From G963665495 sp963667575 (GTDB lineage: Bacteria; Desulfobacterota; Desulfovibrionia; Desulfovibrionales; Desulfovibrionaceae): 64,000 nt of DNA. The stretch spans positions 1 to 64,000 of the forward strand of contig CAXXHY010000042.1 of assembly GCA_963667575.2 (NCBI GenBank), in the 5' to 3' direction. The translations under genes and the position numbers were made by a program. Positions within the stretch are counted from its first letter, which is position 1; every line of letters begins with the position of its first letter. Shown one piece after another: positions 38,003-45,959 of this stretch. The notes under the pieces were generated by a model. That model was not told the DNA's origin, searched no databases, and saw only the letters and a program-made list of their open reading frames with translations.

Positions 38003-40171
38003 ATGAAGAACGTCCAGCCTTTGCCGGCTTTGCGTCAGGACTGGAAGCTGTTGCTCCTTTTCGGGGCAGCGGTCTACATTCTCAACGTTATTTTGCGGAT
38101 GACGGCTTACCCCGGATGGCAGGGACTCCCTCTGGAGTTTTCCGGCGAGCACATCCAGAGCACTCCGGACGCCTATTTCTGGCTGGCAGGGGCCAAGGGC
38201 TTCGGTGCCGGAAGCACGGCTCCGCTGGCGTATCTGGCCCGTTTTCTGGCCTGGATCACGGGCGCGCAACTGGGCAACATCGGCTTTTGGGCACCCGTAT
38301 TCGTCTCCAGTCTGGCCGCGGTGGCCACGCTGCTCTGGTGCTGGGCTCTCGGCTGTCTTGAGGCAGGCCTTCTGGCCGGCACGGTGGCAGGCCTGGCGCC
38401 TGGCTATGTGGGGCGGACGCATCTGGGATTTTACGATTCGGACATGGTCACCCTGTTGTTTCCCTTGTGCATCAGCCTGGGGTGTTACCTCTGGATGCGG
38501 CGCAATCTCTCTCCCTGCTGGCCTTTGCCGGTAAAATTGCGCAAACGGTTTCAGGCCTGCGAACAGGATTCCGACAGCCTGTCCGTGGAGTTGCCCCGCG
38601 GTTATCTGCTCTGGCCCTATCTGTTGGGTGTGTGCGCCTGCTTTTTCGGGCTCTGGCACGAACGGGTGGCCAATTTCAACGAATGTCTGATTTTTTCCGC
38701 GCTTATTCTGGCGCTGATCGTGGGGAAAAAGGGTACCAGGCCGCTGCTGGTCCTGGGAATAATACTCTACGCCCTCCCTGTGACCCTTCCGGGCTGGTGG
38801 GGGCTGGGGGCCGGGTTCGTGCTGCTTCTGGCACTGTGCCGCTTTGAAGTCCTGCGGCGTTTGCTTTTGTCCCGACTCTGGCAGACGCTGCTGTTGCTGG
38901 TTATTGTTCTGGTGGCTTGCTCCCTGCAGGAAAAGCCTACGCTGTTCTGGTGGATTCGTTTTTATCTGCAGCGCTATCTGCAACCCTTTGCGCCTGCCTG
39001 GGCCGCGTCCGGACAACCTCTGGCCTTTCCTTCGGTTTCGCAAAGCGTTGCGGAGGCCAGCAAGGTCGGCCTGGAATATCTGGATTTCTTTTCCCTGTGG
39101 GGCTGGCCCGCTCTCTGCGCTGTTCCGGGCTTTCTGCTCGCACTGCTGCGCTATCCGGGGCTGTTGTTTCTGGCGCCCCTGGCCGCTCTGGGCATGGGCG
39201 GCTCAATTCTGGGCGTTCGTATGGCCATGTTCGGGGCTCCGGCCTTTGGCATCGGCCTGGGCGTGCCCTTGTTCTGGGTGTGCTCCTGGCTGCTGCGCAA
39301 GGTCAAATGGCGTGGCCTGCTGGTGGCCGTGACGGAATCGCTCTGCGCTGTGGCGTTGATCTGGCCGTGTTTTTTCGCTTATGCCGAGCTGCCTCCAAAG
39401 GCTGTATTCAGTCCGTATTTCTGCCAGGCCCTGGATCTGATGCAGCATGCCTCGCCCCCCAATGCCGTGGCCTGGACCATGTGGGAGTGGGGCTACGGCG
39501 TCAATTACTATGCCGAAAGGCAGGCCTTTGCCGATGGCGGCGGCAGGCGCTCCAGCGGTCTGATTTATCCGCTTTCTCTGGCCTATTATGCGGATAGTCC
39601 GGTTTTTCTGCACAATTTGCTGGCCGCGTTCAGCGATATTCACAGTCCCCTTGGCAATGGCAGCCAGTGGAATGTCATGTCCAGGGCGGAAGTGGACGAG
39701 CTGATGCGCAAACTGCACGATCCTGCCGCGGAGTTCCCTCTGGCTGCGCCCCAGTTTTTTGTGGTCAGCCTGAAGACTCTGGATTTTCTGGAAAACATCG
39801 CATCAACTGCGACCTGGGATTTCACCTCGCGAAAGGGCCGTAAAATCGATCTGCGCTATGTTCTGGGGAATATTCTGCTCAAGCAGAAACAGGGCATTGT
39901 CTCGCTGGGGCCTGATTCCCCGGACACGCCCGTGGACAGCATCGATATTTTTCTGCCTTCCGGACTGAAGCATCTGACCTACGAGAACAACTCCGGACTG
40001 CACGTACTCGTCAATCCCATGACCCAGGAAACCTACCTGCTGCATACGCGCACCTATCAAAGCATGGCCGTGCAGTTGCTGGTGGCCAATCCCAGGGATC
40101 CGGAAATCAACAAATATTTTGAACTGGTGTATGACAGAACGCCCTGGGTGCGCGTGTTCAAGACCCGTTGA
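38003..40171 (+). CDS. pglB: Oligosaccharyltransferase, PglB/STT3 family
   Basis: Transfers a lipid-linked glycan to Asn in exported proteins. ATG 38003 (or GTG 38000) follows GGAGGAACAGAGC. The 722-aa protein has about 12 membrane helices. It has the first-loop motif with catalytic Asp in STPDAYFWLAG, then GRTHLGFYDSDMV with the D-x-D acid pair of external loop 2. The WWDYG-type catalytic signature reads MWEWGYGVNYYAE, so WEWGY replaces WWDYG. Family knowledge: a Desulfovibrio desulfuricans PglB is an active oligosaccharyltransferase. It is last in a run with the glycosyltransferase and WecA-like genes. Confidence 0.9.
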   Translation: MKNVQPLPALRQDWKLLLLFGAAVYILNVILRMTAYPGWQGLPLEFSGEHIQSTPDAYFWLAGAKGFGAGSTAPLAYLARFLAWITGAQLGNIGFWAPVFVSSLAAVATLLWCWALGCLEAGLLAGTVAGLAPGYVGRTHLGFYDSDMVTLLFPLCISLGCYLWMRRNLSPCWPLPVKLRKRFQACEQDSDSLSVELPRGYLLWPYLLGVCACFFGLWHERVANFNECLIFSALILALIVGKKGTRPLLVLGIILYALPVTLPGWWGLGAGFVLLLALCRFEVLRRLLLSRLWQTLLLLVIVLVACSLQEKPTLFWWIRFYLQRYLQPFAPAWAASGQPLAFPSVSQSVAEASKVGLEYLDFFSLWGWPALCAVPGFLLALLRYPGLLFLAPLAALGMGGSILGVRMAMFGAPAFGIGLGVPLFWVCSWLLRKVKWRGLLVAVTESLCAVALIWPCFFAYAELPPKAVFSPYFCQALDLMQHASPPNAVAWTMWEWGYGVNYYAERQAFADGGGRRSSGLIYPLSLAYYADSPVFLHNLLAAFSDIHSPLGNGSQWNVMSRAEVDELMRKLHDPAAEFPLAAPQFFVVSLKTLDFLENIASTATWDFTSRKGRKIDLRYVLGNILLKQKQGIVSLGPDSPDTPVDSIDIFLPSGLKHLTYENNSGLHVLVNPMTQETYLLHTRTYQSMAVQLLVANPRDPEINKYFELVYDRTPWVRVFKTR

Positions 40172-40238
40172 TATCCGGTCAGGAATTGCGACTGATTTGG
40201 TCTTGAATCAAGGCGCTGTTTTCGTGTATAAAGAGAGA

Positions 40239-40343
40239 ATGAAAAAGCATCTTGCCACCATTCTCTCTTTTCTTGTTGGAGGCGGCGTGTTCGCGCTGCT
40301 GGTCGGGCTGTTCTCCGGCGGGGCAGTGGCCTGTCCGCCCTGA
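40239..40343 (+). CDS. Possible 34-aa membrane peptide
   Basis: Starts MKKHLATILSFLVGGGVFA: a basic N-terminus and a single hydrophobic helix ending in ACPP. A weak purine-rich site (AAAGAGAGA) precedes the ATG. Reading frame and codon use are plausible but the length gives little power. Confidence 0.3.
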   Translation: MKKHLATILSFLVGGGVFALLVGLFSGGAVACPP

Positions 40344-40410
40344 ATGCTCGCGGGCGCAAGCGGAGCCGCGGGTCTCGGTTCCTACGGATTATTGAGCAGA
40401 ATTTTCGGAG

Positions 40411-40450
40411 ACAAAAAAAATCTCCGGCGGAAAAAACTCCCGCCGGAGAT
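40411..40450 (-). terminator. Rho-independent terminator of the bacterioferritin operon
   Basis: Stem TCTCCGGCGG / CCGCCGGAGA with a 9-nt loop (AAAAAACTC on the plus strand), followed in the leftward direction by a run of T. It lies 28 bp behind the bacterioferritin stop. Confidence 0.88.
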
Positions 40451-40477
40451 AAAGAGCAGTGTTGACGGCGTATCGGG

Positions 40478-41014
40478 TTATTCGCCGCCGCCCTCGGCAA
40501 TAACGTAGCCCTGGTCGGCCAGTCCGGTGGAGGAAGGCGTACCAGCGATACGGGACAGATAGGCGTCGCCGAGGTTTTTGATATGGTTGTCGACGTTGTC
40601 GAAGTAGTTCATGTGGGTCTGTTCTTCGTCGATGATCTGCTCGAACAGTTTTGCGGTGATATTGTCACCGTTTTCTCTGCAAACCTTCAGGAATTCGTTG
40701 TAGGCTTCAATGGTATCGTCTTCCTGTTTGGTGTCGAATCCGAAAATGACACTGACTTCCTGTCCTTTCTGAACAGCTGCGGCCAGTTCGGAGGTCGGCT
40801 CGCCGCCGAGTTCCTTGATGCGTTCGGCAAACTGTTCGGCGTGGCGCATTTCGTCAATGGCTACCAGTTTCATGTTTTTGGCCATTTCGCCGTAGTCCAT
40901 GTCGTCCAGGTTGTAGTGCTGGTTCATGTACTGCGAAATAGCATGGAGTTCCATGGACCGGGCCTTGTTCAACGCTTCGATGACCTTTGCTTTCTTTTCT
41001 TCTCTTGTCGCCAC
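40478..41014 (-). CDS. bfr: Bacterioferritin (heme-binding)
   Basis: Iron store and ferroxidase, a 24-mer in the cytoplasm. GTG 41014 follows AAAGGAGAAGGATT; the protein is 178 aa. The four-helix bundle has the di-iron ligands (EALNKARSMELHAISQY, IDEMRHAEQFAERI, IIDEEQTHMNYF) and a heme-ligand-type Met in KNMKLVAIDEM. Family knowledge: D. desulfuricans bacterioferritin carries an iron-coproporphyrin. Second in a two-gene operon, 18 bp behind the isochorismatase-like gene. Confidence 0.95.
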   Translation of the reverse strand: MATREEKKAKVIEALNKARSMELHAISQYMNQHYNLDDMDYGEMAKNMKLVAIDEMRHAEQFAERIKELGGEPTSELAAAVQKGQEVSVIFGFDTKQEDDTIEAYNEFLKVCRENGDNITAKLFEQIIDEEQTHMNYFDNVDNHIKNLGDAYLSRIAGTPSSTGLADQGYVIAEGGGE

Positions 41015-41032
41015 AATCCTTCTCCTTTGTGC

Positions 41033-41671
41033 TTATTTGGGGATGTCTATCAAAGTACTTTCCGTCAGACGGATGCGCTTTCGCGTGCCGGGACCTGTTT
41101 CCAGCAGATGGATGGCAGCTTGCTCCACATAAGGGTCCTGTGCGGAAAGACAATCCACCGGCAGAATGACTTCCAAGCCGCGGACGGCAGCTGCCGTGGC
41201 CGTATGCATTACGGCACCGTGAGCCGCGGTTCCTGTGATGATAACAGTTGTAATATTATGTTTTTTTAACAAAATGTCCATGTCCGTCTGCCAGAATTTG
41301 TTGACGCTGGACTGGACTATGGGCTCCCCTTGCCGGGGAGTCACCGGCTCCAGAATGGTTTCTGGCGTGCCCCGGGATGTCAGGCTGTAGATTACCGGCA
41401 TGCCGGCGGCGCGCGCCTTCCGTATTAATGAGGCTATGCGGGGCACCGTCTCCAGACAGCGCGGGCGGCGCTCCTTGTTGCAGGTCAGCTCTTCGATGTC
41501 CAGCACCAGCAGTGCGGTGTCCGAAGGTTGGGCAACCACCTCGACGATCCGCGGTTTCTCTGGCGGCTCGGCCTGATCCCAGAGGGTGTCGATGTATCCG
41601 GATCCGGCCCAGGCCGCTCCGCTCAGAACCATGAACACCAGCACACAGCTTGCTGCAACGAAAATTTTCAT
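41033..41671 (-). CDS. Exported isochorismatase-like protein lacking the catalytic Cys
   Basis: A 212-aa protein. ATG 41671 follows GGAGGGCTATC. A signal peptide (MKIFVAASCVLVFMVLSGAAWAG) precedes the hydrolase fold. The first acidic residue is in LLVLDIEE and the Lys of the triad in VNKFW. The position where cysteine hydrolases have the nucleophile reads GTAAHGAVMHTA, with no Cys; this also occurs in true isochorismatases (EntB). Activity is uncertain. The export signal is unusual for the family. Upstream of, and coupled to, bacterioferritin. Confidence 0.85.
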   Translation of the reverse strand: MKIFVAASCVLVFMVLSGAAWAGSGYIDTLWDQAEPPEKPRIVEVVAQPSDTALLVLDIEELTCNKERRPRCLETVPRIASLIRKARAAGMPVIYSLTSRGTPETILEPVTPRQGEPIVQSSVNKFWQTDMDILLKKHNITTVIITGTAAHGAVMHTATAAAVRGLEVILPVDCLSAQDPYVEQAAIHLLETGPGTRKRIRLTESTLIDIPK

Positions 41672-41748
41672 GATAGCCCTCCATTTTGCCGGCAAGAGCA
41701 TGGCGGCCGGGCCGCTGCAACGGTCCGGCCGTAGCCAGGCGCTTCGGT

Positions 41749-42474
41749 TTATTCAAACGCGGTTTCGACTTTGAATTCTTTCCATACATTACCCACAAGA
41801 TCCGGTCCAGGGGTCAGGACTGTTTTGCCAGGAGTCCAGCCGGAAACCGTCACCTGGCTGGGATTCTCGCGTACGTATTGAAAGGCCTGAAGCTGGCGAA
41901 TGGTTTCGGAAACATTGCGGCCCACGGGCGGGGTGAGGATTTCGTAGCCCACCACAATGCCGTCCGGGTCGATGAGAAAACGCCCGCGCACGTCCACGCC
42001 GCCCTCCGGATCGTATACGCCGTAAGCTTCGCCGATCTTGCCGCCGCCGTCGGAGAGCATGGGGAAGGGGATGGTGCCCTTGCTGGTGATCTTGGAAAGC
42101 TCGTTGTCCACCCAGACCTTGTGTACGAAGGGGCTGTCCGTGCTCATGGAAAGCACCTGTACGCCCATGTTTTCGAACACGTCGTTCTTTTCGGCAATGG
42201 CGGAGATTTCCGTGGCGCAGACAAAGGTGAAATCACCAGGGTAGAAGCAAAGAACGACCCATTTGCCGAGCTGGTCGGACAGTTTGACGTTGGAGAACTG
42301 GCCGTTGAAGTAGGCAGGGGCTTCAAAATCAGGGGCTTTGTGACCGATCTTTACCAACATGGAATTTTCTCCTTGCATTTCTTGAGGTTGAACAGCAGGT
42401 TTTTCTTTTTGCGCGTCCGTATCCAGCAACGTGCCGCCGGGTCTGTCGCATCCGAAGGATGGGGTGTCAGCCAT
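41749..42474 (-). CDS. Peroxiredoxin, tandem copy 1 (AhpC/Prx1-like)
   Basis: A thiol peroxidase, 241 aa. FYPGDFTFVCATE holds the peroxidatic Cys; the C-terminal resolving Cys (VCP) is absent. ATG 42474 has AAAGGAGCAATCC. An internal ATG 38 codons later (MLVKIGHKAPDFE, the usual family start) has its own strong AAGGAGAAAATTCC, so a short 203-aa form may also be made. The N-terminal extension holds one Cys in SFGCDRPGG. The protein is identical to copy 2. Between copy 2 and the isochorismatase-like gene, with hairpins on both sides. Confidence 0.94.
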   Translation of the reverse strand: MADTPSFGCDRPGGTLLDTDAQKEKPAVQPQEMQGENSMLVKIGHKAPDFEAPAYFNGQFSNVKLSDQLGKWVVLCFYPGDFTFVCATEISAIAEKNDVFENMGVQVLSMSTDSPFVHKVWVDNELSKITSKGTIPFPMLSDGGGKIGEAYGVYDPEGGVDVRGRFLIDPDGIVVGYEILTPPVGRNVSETIRQLQAFQYVRENPSQVTVSGWTPGKTVLTPGPDLVGNVWKEFKVETAFE

Positions 42475-42547
42475 GGATTGCTCCTTTATTTTTGCATAAA
42501 AATTTATAAGTAATTGTAGATAAAAAATACCTTTACTTGTTGTTTCC

Positions 42548-42579
42548 GGGCGCAACTTCCCCGCAGGGGAGCTGCGCCC
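42548..42579. terminator. Strong hairpin between the peroxiredoxin copies
   Basis: GGGCGCA / TGCGCCC with an inner CCCC / GGGG. No T-run follows, so it may be an mRNA stabiliser or a processing site rather than a full terminator. Confidence 0.5.
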
Positions 42580-42609
42580 CGGCTTGTTTCCACAGAACGT
42601 GGTTACGGC

Positions 42610-43335
42610 TTATTCAAACGCGGTTTCGACTTTGAATTCTTTCCAGACATTGCCCACCAGATCCGGTCCGGGGGTCAGCACGGTTTTGCCCGGAGTCCAG
42701 CCGGAAACCGTCACCTGGCTGGGATTTTCGCGTACGTATTGAAAGGCCTGAAGCTGGCGAATGGTTTCGGAAACATTGCGGCCCACGGGCGGGGTGAGGA
42801 TTTCGTAGCCCACCACAATGCCGTCCGGGTCGATGAGAAAACGCCCGCGCACGTCCACGCCGCCCTCCGGATCGTATACGCCGTAGGCTTCACCGATCTT
42901 GCCGCCGCCGTCGGAGAGCATGGGGAAGGGGATGGTGCCCTTGCTGGTGATCTTGGAAAGCTCGTTGTCCACCCAGACCTTGTGTACGAAGGGGCTGTCC
43001 GTGCTCATGGAAAGCACCTGTACGCCCATGTTTTCGAACACGTCGTTCTTTTCGGCAATGGCGGAGATTTCCGTGGCGCAGACAAAGGTGAAATCACCAG
43101 GGTAGAAGCAAAGAACGACCCATTTGCCGAGCTGGTCGGACAGTTTGACGTTGGAGAACTGGCCGTTGAAGTAGGCAGGGGCTTCAAAATCAGGGGCTTT
43201 GTGACCGATCTTTACCAACATGGAATTTTCTCCTTGCATTTCTTGAGGTTGAACAGCAGGTTTTTCTTTTTGCGCGTCCGTATCCAGCAACGTGCCGCCG
43301 GGTCTGTCGCATCCGAAGGATGGGGTGTCAGCCAT
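42610..43335 (-). CDS. Peroxiredoxin, tandem copy 2 (identical protein)
   Basis: The same 241 residues as copy 1. ATG 43335 has AAAGGAGACATCC; the same internal second start exists. The DNA is nearly identical over the first about 450 bp. Differences appear only in the last part, near the stop, as roughly a dozen third-base changes, all synonymous. This indicates recent duplication or gene conversion with strong selection on the protein. Leftward, downstream of the MBL/rhodanese gene. Confidence 0.94.
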   Translation of the reverse strand: MADTPSFGCDRPGGTLLDTDAQKEKPAVQPQEMQGENSMLVKIGHKAPDFEAPAYFNGQFSNVKLSDQLGKWVVLCFYPGDFTFVCATEISAIAEKNDVFENMGVQVLSMSTDSPFVHKVWVDNELSKITSKGTIPFPMLSDGGGKIGEAYGVYDPEGGVDVRGRFLIDPDGIVVGYEILTPPVGRNVSETIRQLQAFQYVRENPSQVTVSGWTPGKTVLTPGPDLVGNVWKEFKVETAFE

Positions 43336-43453
43336 GGATGTCTCCTTTAAAAACGTTTATTCTGTTTAGATTTAACGTTATAAAATGCCTTTACCTGTTT
43401 CACTGGGCGCAATACTCCCATTCCGAAAGCGTGGCTTCCAGCTATCTCATTGT

Positions 43454-43483
43454 CGCCGGGCCGAAAGGCTCGTCGGCCCGGCG
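43454..43483. terminator. Strong hairpin behind the MBL/rhodanese gene
   Basis: An 11-bp perfect stem CGCCGGGCCGA / TCGGCCCGGCG between the MBL/rhodanese stop and peroxiredoxin copy 2. No T-run follows in the leftward direction. Confidence 0.5.
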
Positions 43484-43508
43484 TTGCGTCTTGCGTCTGA
43501 AGCGGGTG

Positions 43509-44891
43509 CTATCCTACAGGCAGGCCCGCGTTGGCGTAGGCGAACAATCCGCCGGCCATTGATTTGACTTTCTTGAATCCGGCCCGCTGCAGCACGCTGC
43601 CTGCGATGTTCGACCGGTAGCCGCTGCCGCAGATCACCACCAGGGGTTCCTCTTTGTCGGCATCGGGAAGCTTGCCCTCCAGAAGATCGCTCAACGGCAC
43701 ATGGGTGACATGCTCCAGGTGGGCCTGCTGCCATTCGGCAGGGGTCCTGACGTCGATTACGCTCAGGCCGCCCTGGTTGCGCAGCGCGTCGAGCTGCTGC
43801 GGCGAGACCTGTTCCATCTGATTTACGGGACGGCCGCTCATCAGCCAGGCCATGATGCCCCCGGAAAGGTAGCCGAAGATCTGGTCATAGCCGATCCGGT
43901 GCAGCTCGGTGACCATGCGTTCGTAGTCGTCGCGGTCATTGACCACGAGAAGCAGGTCCGAACCGGGTTCGATCACCATGCCGACCCAGTTGGCCAGCTG
44001 TTTTTCAAAGCCGATGTTGATGCTGCCCGGAATGTGGAAGCCTCCGTAGGCAGCCGAGTCGCGCGCGTCGATGACAACTGCACCGTCCGCCATCATTTCC
44101 TCGAACTGCTTGGGCGAGAGCCCTTTGTCCATGGGGCAGGTATCCAGCAGGTGCGCGCCTTTTTTATTGGTGCTGATGATGTGGGTGAAGCTTTTGGGAC
44201 GTGTGGGAAAGGCGGATGTCACGTCCTTCTTGAATTCGTCAAAGGATGAGAAAGCCAGCATCCGGTTGGCCCGGCGTTCGTAGCCCAGGGTGGAGCTTTT
44301 CTTTGCGCTCATGCCCCGTCCGCACAAGGACCCCTGTCCGTGGGCCGGGAAGACTTCCAGATGATCCGGATAATCGGCCAGTTTGACGTACAGGCTGTTG
44401 AAGAGGTTCTGCACCTGTTCGTCCAGAATTTCCGCTCCGGGCAGATCCGGGCGTCCCACGTCGCCCACAAAAAGCAGATCTCCGGTCAGAATCATTTCCG
44501 GCTCGTTGGAACGGGCCTTGTCCGTAACCAGCAGGGAAACGGAGTTGGGCGTATGTCCGGGCGTGTGCAGCACTTCCACTTTGGCTGCGCCCAGTTCGAA
44601 CACGTCGCCTTCTTTCAGGGCGATATGCGGGTATTCGACCTGTACGCCGTTTTCATTGATATAGATGTCGGCTCCTGTGGCGGCTCTGAGTTCCTGGTCG
44701 CCGCTGATATGGTCGGCATGGAGGTGCGTATTGATGATGTGCGTGACGCGCATGCCTTCCTCGCGGGAGATGTCCAGATAGTCCTGGATGTCGCGCTTGG
44801 GGTCGACCACCATCATTTTTTTGGCAGCGGGACAGCCGATAACGTACGACTGGCAGCCAAGTCCTGGTACTGATATCTGCGTAAAGTACAT
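43509..44891 (-). CDS. MBL-fold / double rhodanese protein, persulfide dioxygenase-like (CstB-type)
   Basis: A 460-aa cytoplasmic protein from ATG 44891 (GACAGGAGAGTTGCAG). The metallo-beta-lactamase part has THLHADHISGD, HTPGHTPNSVSL, TGDLLFVGDVGRPDL and PAHGQGSLCGRGM, all typical of persulfide dioxygenases. Two rhodanese domains follow: in the first (VIDARDSAAYGGFHIPGS) the active Cys is missing (VVNDRDDY); the second (VVICGSGYRSNIAG) has it. CstB-like proteins oxidise persulfides to thiosulfate. The setting among oxidative-stress genes suggests sulfur or persulfide detoxification (inference). Confidence 0.88.
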   Translation of the reverse strand: MYFTQISVPGLGCQSYVIGCPAAKKMMVVDPKRDIQDYLDISREEGMRVTHIINTHLHADHISGDQELRAATGADIYINENGVQVEYPHIALKEGDVFELGAAKVEVLHTPGHTPNSVSLLVTDKARSNEPEMILTGDLLFVGDVGRPDLPGAEILDEQVQNLFNSLYVKLADYPDHLEVFPAHGQGSLCGRGMSAKKSSTLGYERRANRMLAFSSFDEFKKDVTSAFPTRPKSFTHIISTNKKGAHLLDTCPMDKGLSPKQFEEMMADGAVVIDARDSAAYGGFHIPGSINIGFEKQLANWVGMVIEPGSDLLLVVNDRDDYERMVTELHRIGYDQIFGYLSGGIMAWLMSGRPVNQMEQVSPQQLDALRNQGGLSVIDVRTPAEWQQAHLEHVTHVPLSDLLEGKLPDADKEEPLVVICGSGYRSNIAGSVLQRAGFKKVKSMAGGLFAYANAGLPVG

Positions 44892-45099
44892 CTGCAACTC
44901 TCCTGTCGGGGCCCCGTTCTGTGTTCGCGGCGTGGAAAGCCCCAGCTTCCTCGCCCGTGGTGAAAACGATTTGCGTATCCTGGTATCAGTTTTCACCTAT
45001 CTGGGAACAACCAAAAAAAACATTTTTCATACAATCATTTGACTGAAAAGGCGACAAAAAGCAAACTTTCGATCGGAGTCTCTTGTCAGCTTAAGATTG

Positions 45100-45118
45100 T
45101 TATTATTAAGTAATAATC
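45100..45118. promoter_or_regulatory. Candidate PerR/Fur-type operator upstream of the MBL/rhodanese gene
   Basis: An AT-rich inverted repeat ATTATT-AAGT-AATAAT (45102-45117), about 210 bp before the MBL/rhodanese start. The sequence TAATAATCATTCTCC to its right resembles TAATAATCTTTCTC upstream of rubrerythrin (about 48751). Inference only. Confidence 0.45.
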
Positions 45119-45133
45119 ATTCTCCTTAACAGG

Positions 45134-45166
45134 TCAAAAAAAAGCGCTCGTCAGCCGACGAGCGCG
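45134..45166 (-). terminator. Rho-independent terminator of the perR/fur gene
   Basis: GCGCTCGTC / GACGAGCGC stem with an AGCC loop, followed leftward by eight T. Confidence 0.9.
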
Positions 45167-45171
45167 AAAAA

Positions 45172-45627
45172 TTATTTGTTCTGACAGTTGCTGCATACGC
45201 CGTAAAAATCCAGGCGGTACGAATCGATACGAAAGCCGGTCTTCTCGGCCATAACTTTGGAAACAGCATCGAAATCGATGGCGTCAAAGGTTTCTCCCAC
45301 ATCCAGGTCAAAGACCTGACCGCATTGGGTGCAGATGATGTGCGGATGCGGGTCGGCATCCCTGGCGTCAAAGCGGCTTCCCATGTCCCCGAAACTCAGT
45401 TCGATTATTTCACCCTGCTCCTTGAGCATAGTGATGGTTTTGTATACTGTGGCAAGGCTGGTAGTAGGAAAATCCTTGAGGATCATTTTGTGGATCTGCT
45501 CTGCCGTGGGGTGCGACGCGCTGTTGGCCAGGGCCGCAACTATCGCCAGACGCTGGGGCGTCAAACGATGCCCGTTGTCCTTGAGTCGCTTGATCAATGA
45601 ATCTAATCTTGTTGGTGACTGTGTCAT
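45172..45627 (-). CDS. perR: Fur-family regulator, PerR-like
   Basis: A 151-aa metalloregulator from ATG 45627 (the ORF could begin 10 codons earlier). DNA-binding helix LTPQRLAIVAAL and HPTAEQIHKMI, dimerisation part with DPHPHIICTQCGQVFD (His and metal-binding Cys), and CSNCQN with the second structural Cys pair. Family membership is clear; PerR rather than Fur is inferred from size and the oxygen-defence neighbours. A Fur-like palindrome lies 30 bp upstream, suggesting autoregulation. Confidence 0.88.
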   Translation of the reverse strand: MTQSPTRLDSLIKRLKDNGHRLTPQRLAIVAALANSASHPTAEQIHKMILKDFPTTSLATVYKTITMLKEQGEIIELSFGDMGSRFDARDADPHPHIICTQCGQVFDLDVGETFDAIDFDAVSKVMAEKTGFRIDSYRLDFYGVCSNCQNK

Positions 45628-45655
45628 GGCGGTAATTGGGCTAAAAGTTCGTTTC

Positions 45656-45670
45656 AAATAATCATTATCC
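45656..45670. promoter_or_regulatory. Candidate Fur/PerR box at the perR start
   Basis: AAATAAT-C-ATTATCC fits the 7-1-7 Fur-box pattern with a perfect ATAAT-C-ATTAT core (45658-45668). It lies about 30 bp upstream of the regulator's start codon. Confidence 0.55.
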
Positions 45671-45959
45671 GTTGAGATTCATTATAGGGAACTTATTCTC
45701 AGTGTCAAGAAAAAGATGCCAGAATTAATAAAAAAAATTTATCAATATTTCAAATAGTTGTCTAGAAAAGTAGGAAAAAACTTTTTCGGCGCAGACAGAA
45801 ATAGAAATTCGCGGCACAAAACTGACATCAACCGCCATACGCCCGTCAACGACTTGCAACATCTTTTGGGCAGTTGTAGGAAAGTTTCGGACTGTGTGGC
45901 CGGAAGTCTTTGTCCGGCTGTGTTCTTTCAATACTATTACAGTTTTGCAGGAGTATCTC
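45671..45959. other. AT-rich divergent intergenic region
   Basis: About 290 bp between the regulator (leftward) and gpmA (rightward). It is very AT-rich near 45720-45760. No ORF is supported. The gpmA leader before 45960 includes CAGGAG as its ribosome site. Confidence 0.4.

Larger units (their letters stand above)
41749..43338 (-). repeat. Tandem duplication, 861-bp period, covering both peroxiredoxin genes
   Basis: Units 41749-42477 and 42610-43338 are offset by 861 bp. Homology spans the coding region and ends near the start codon; the 130-bp spacers between units differ. I see no inverted repeats or transposase at the ends. Confidence 0.9.
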
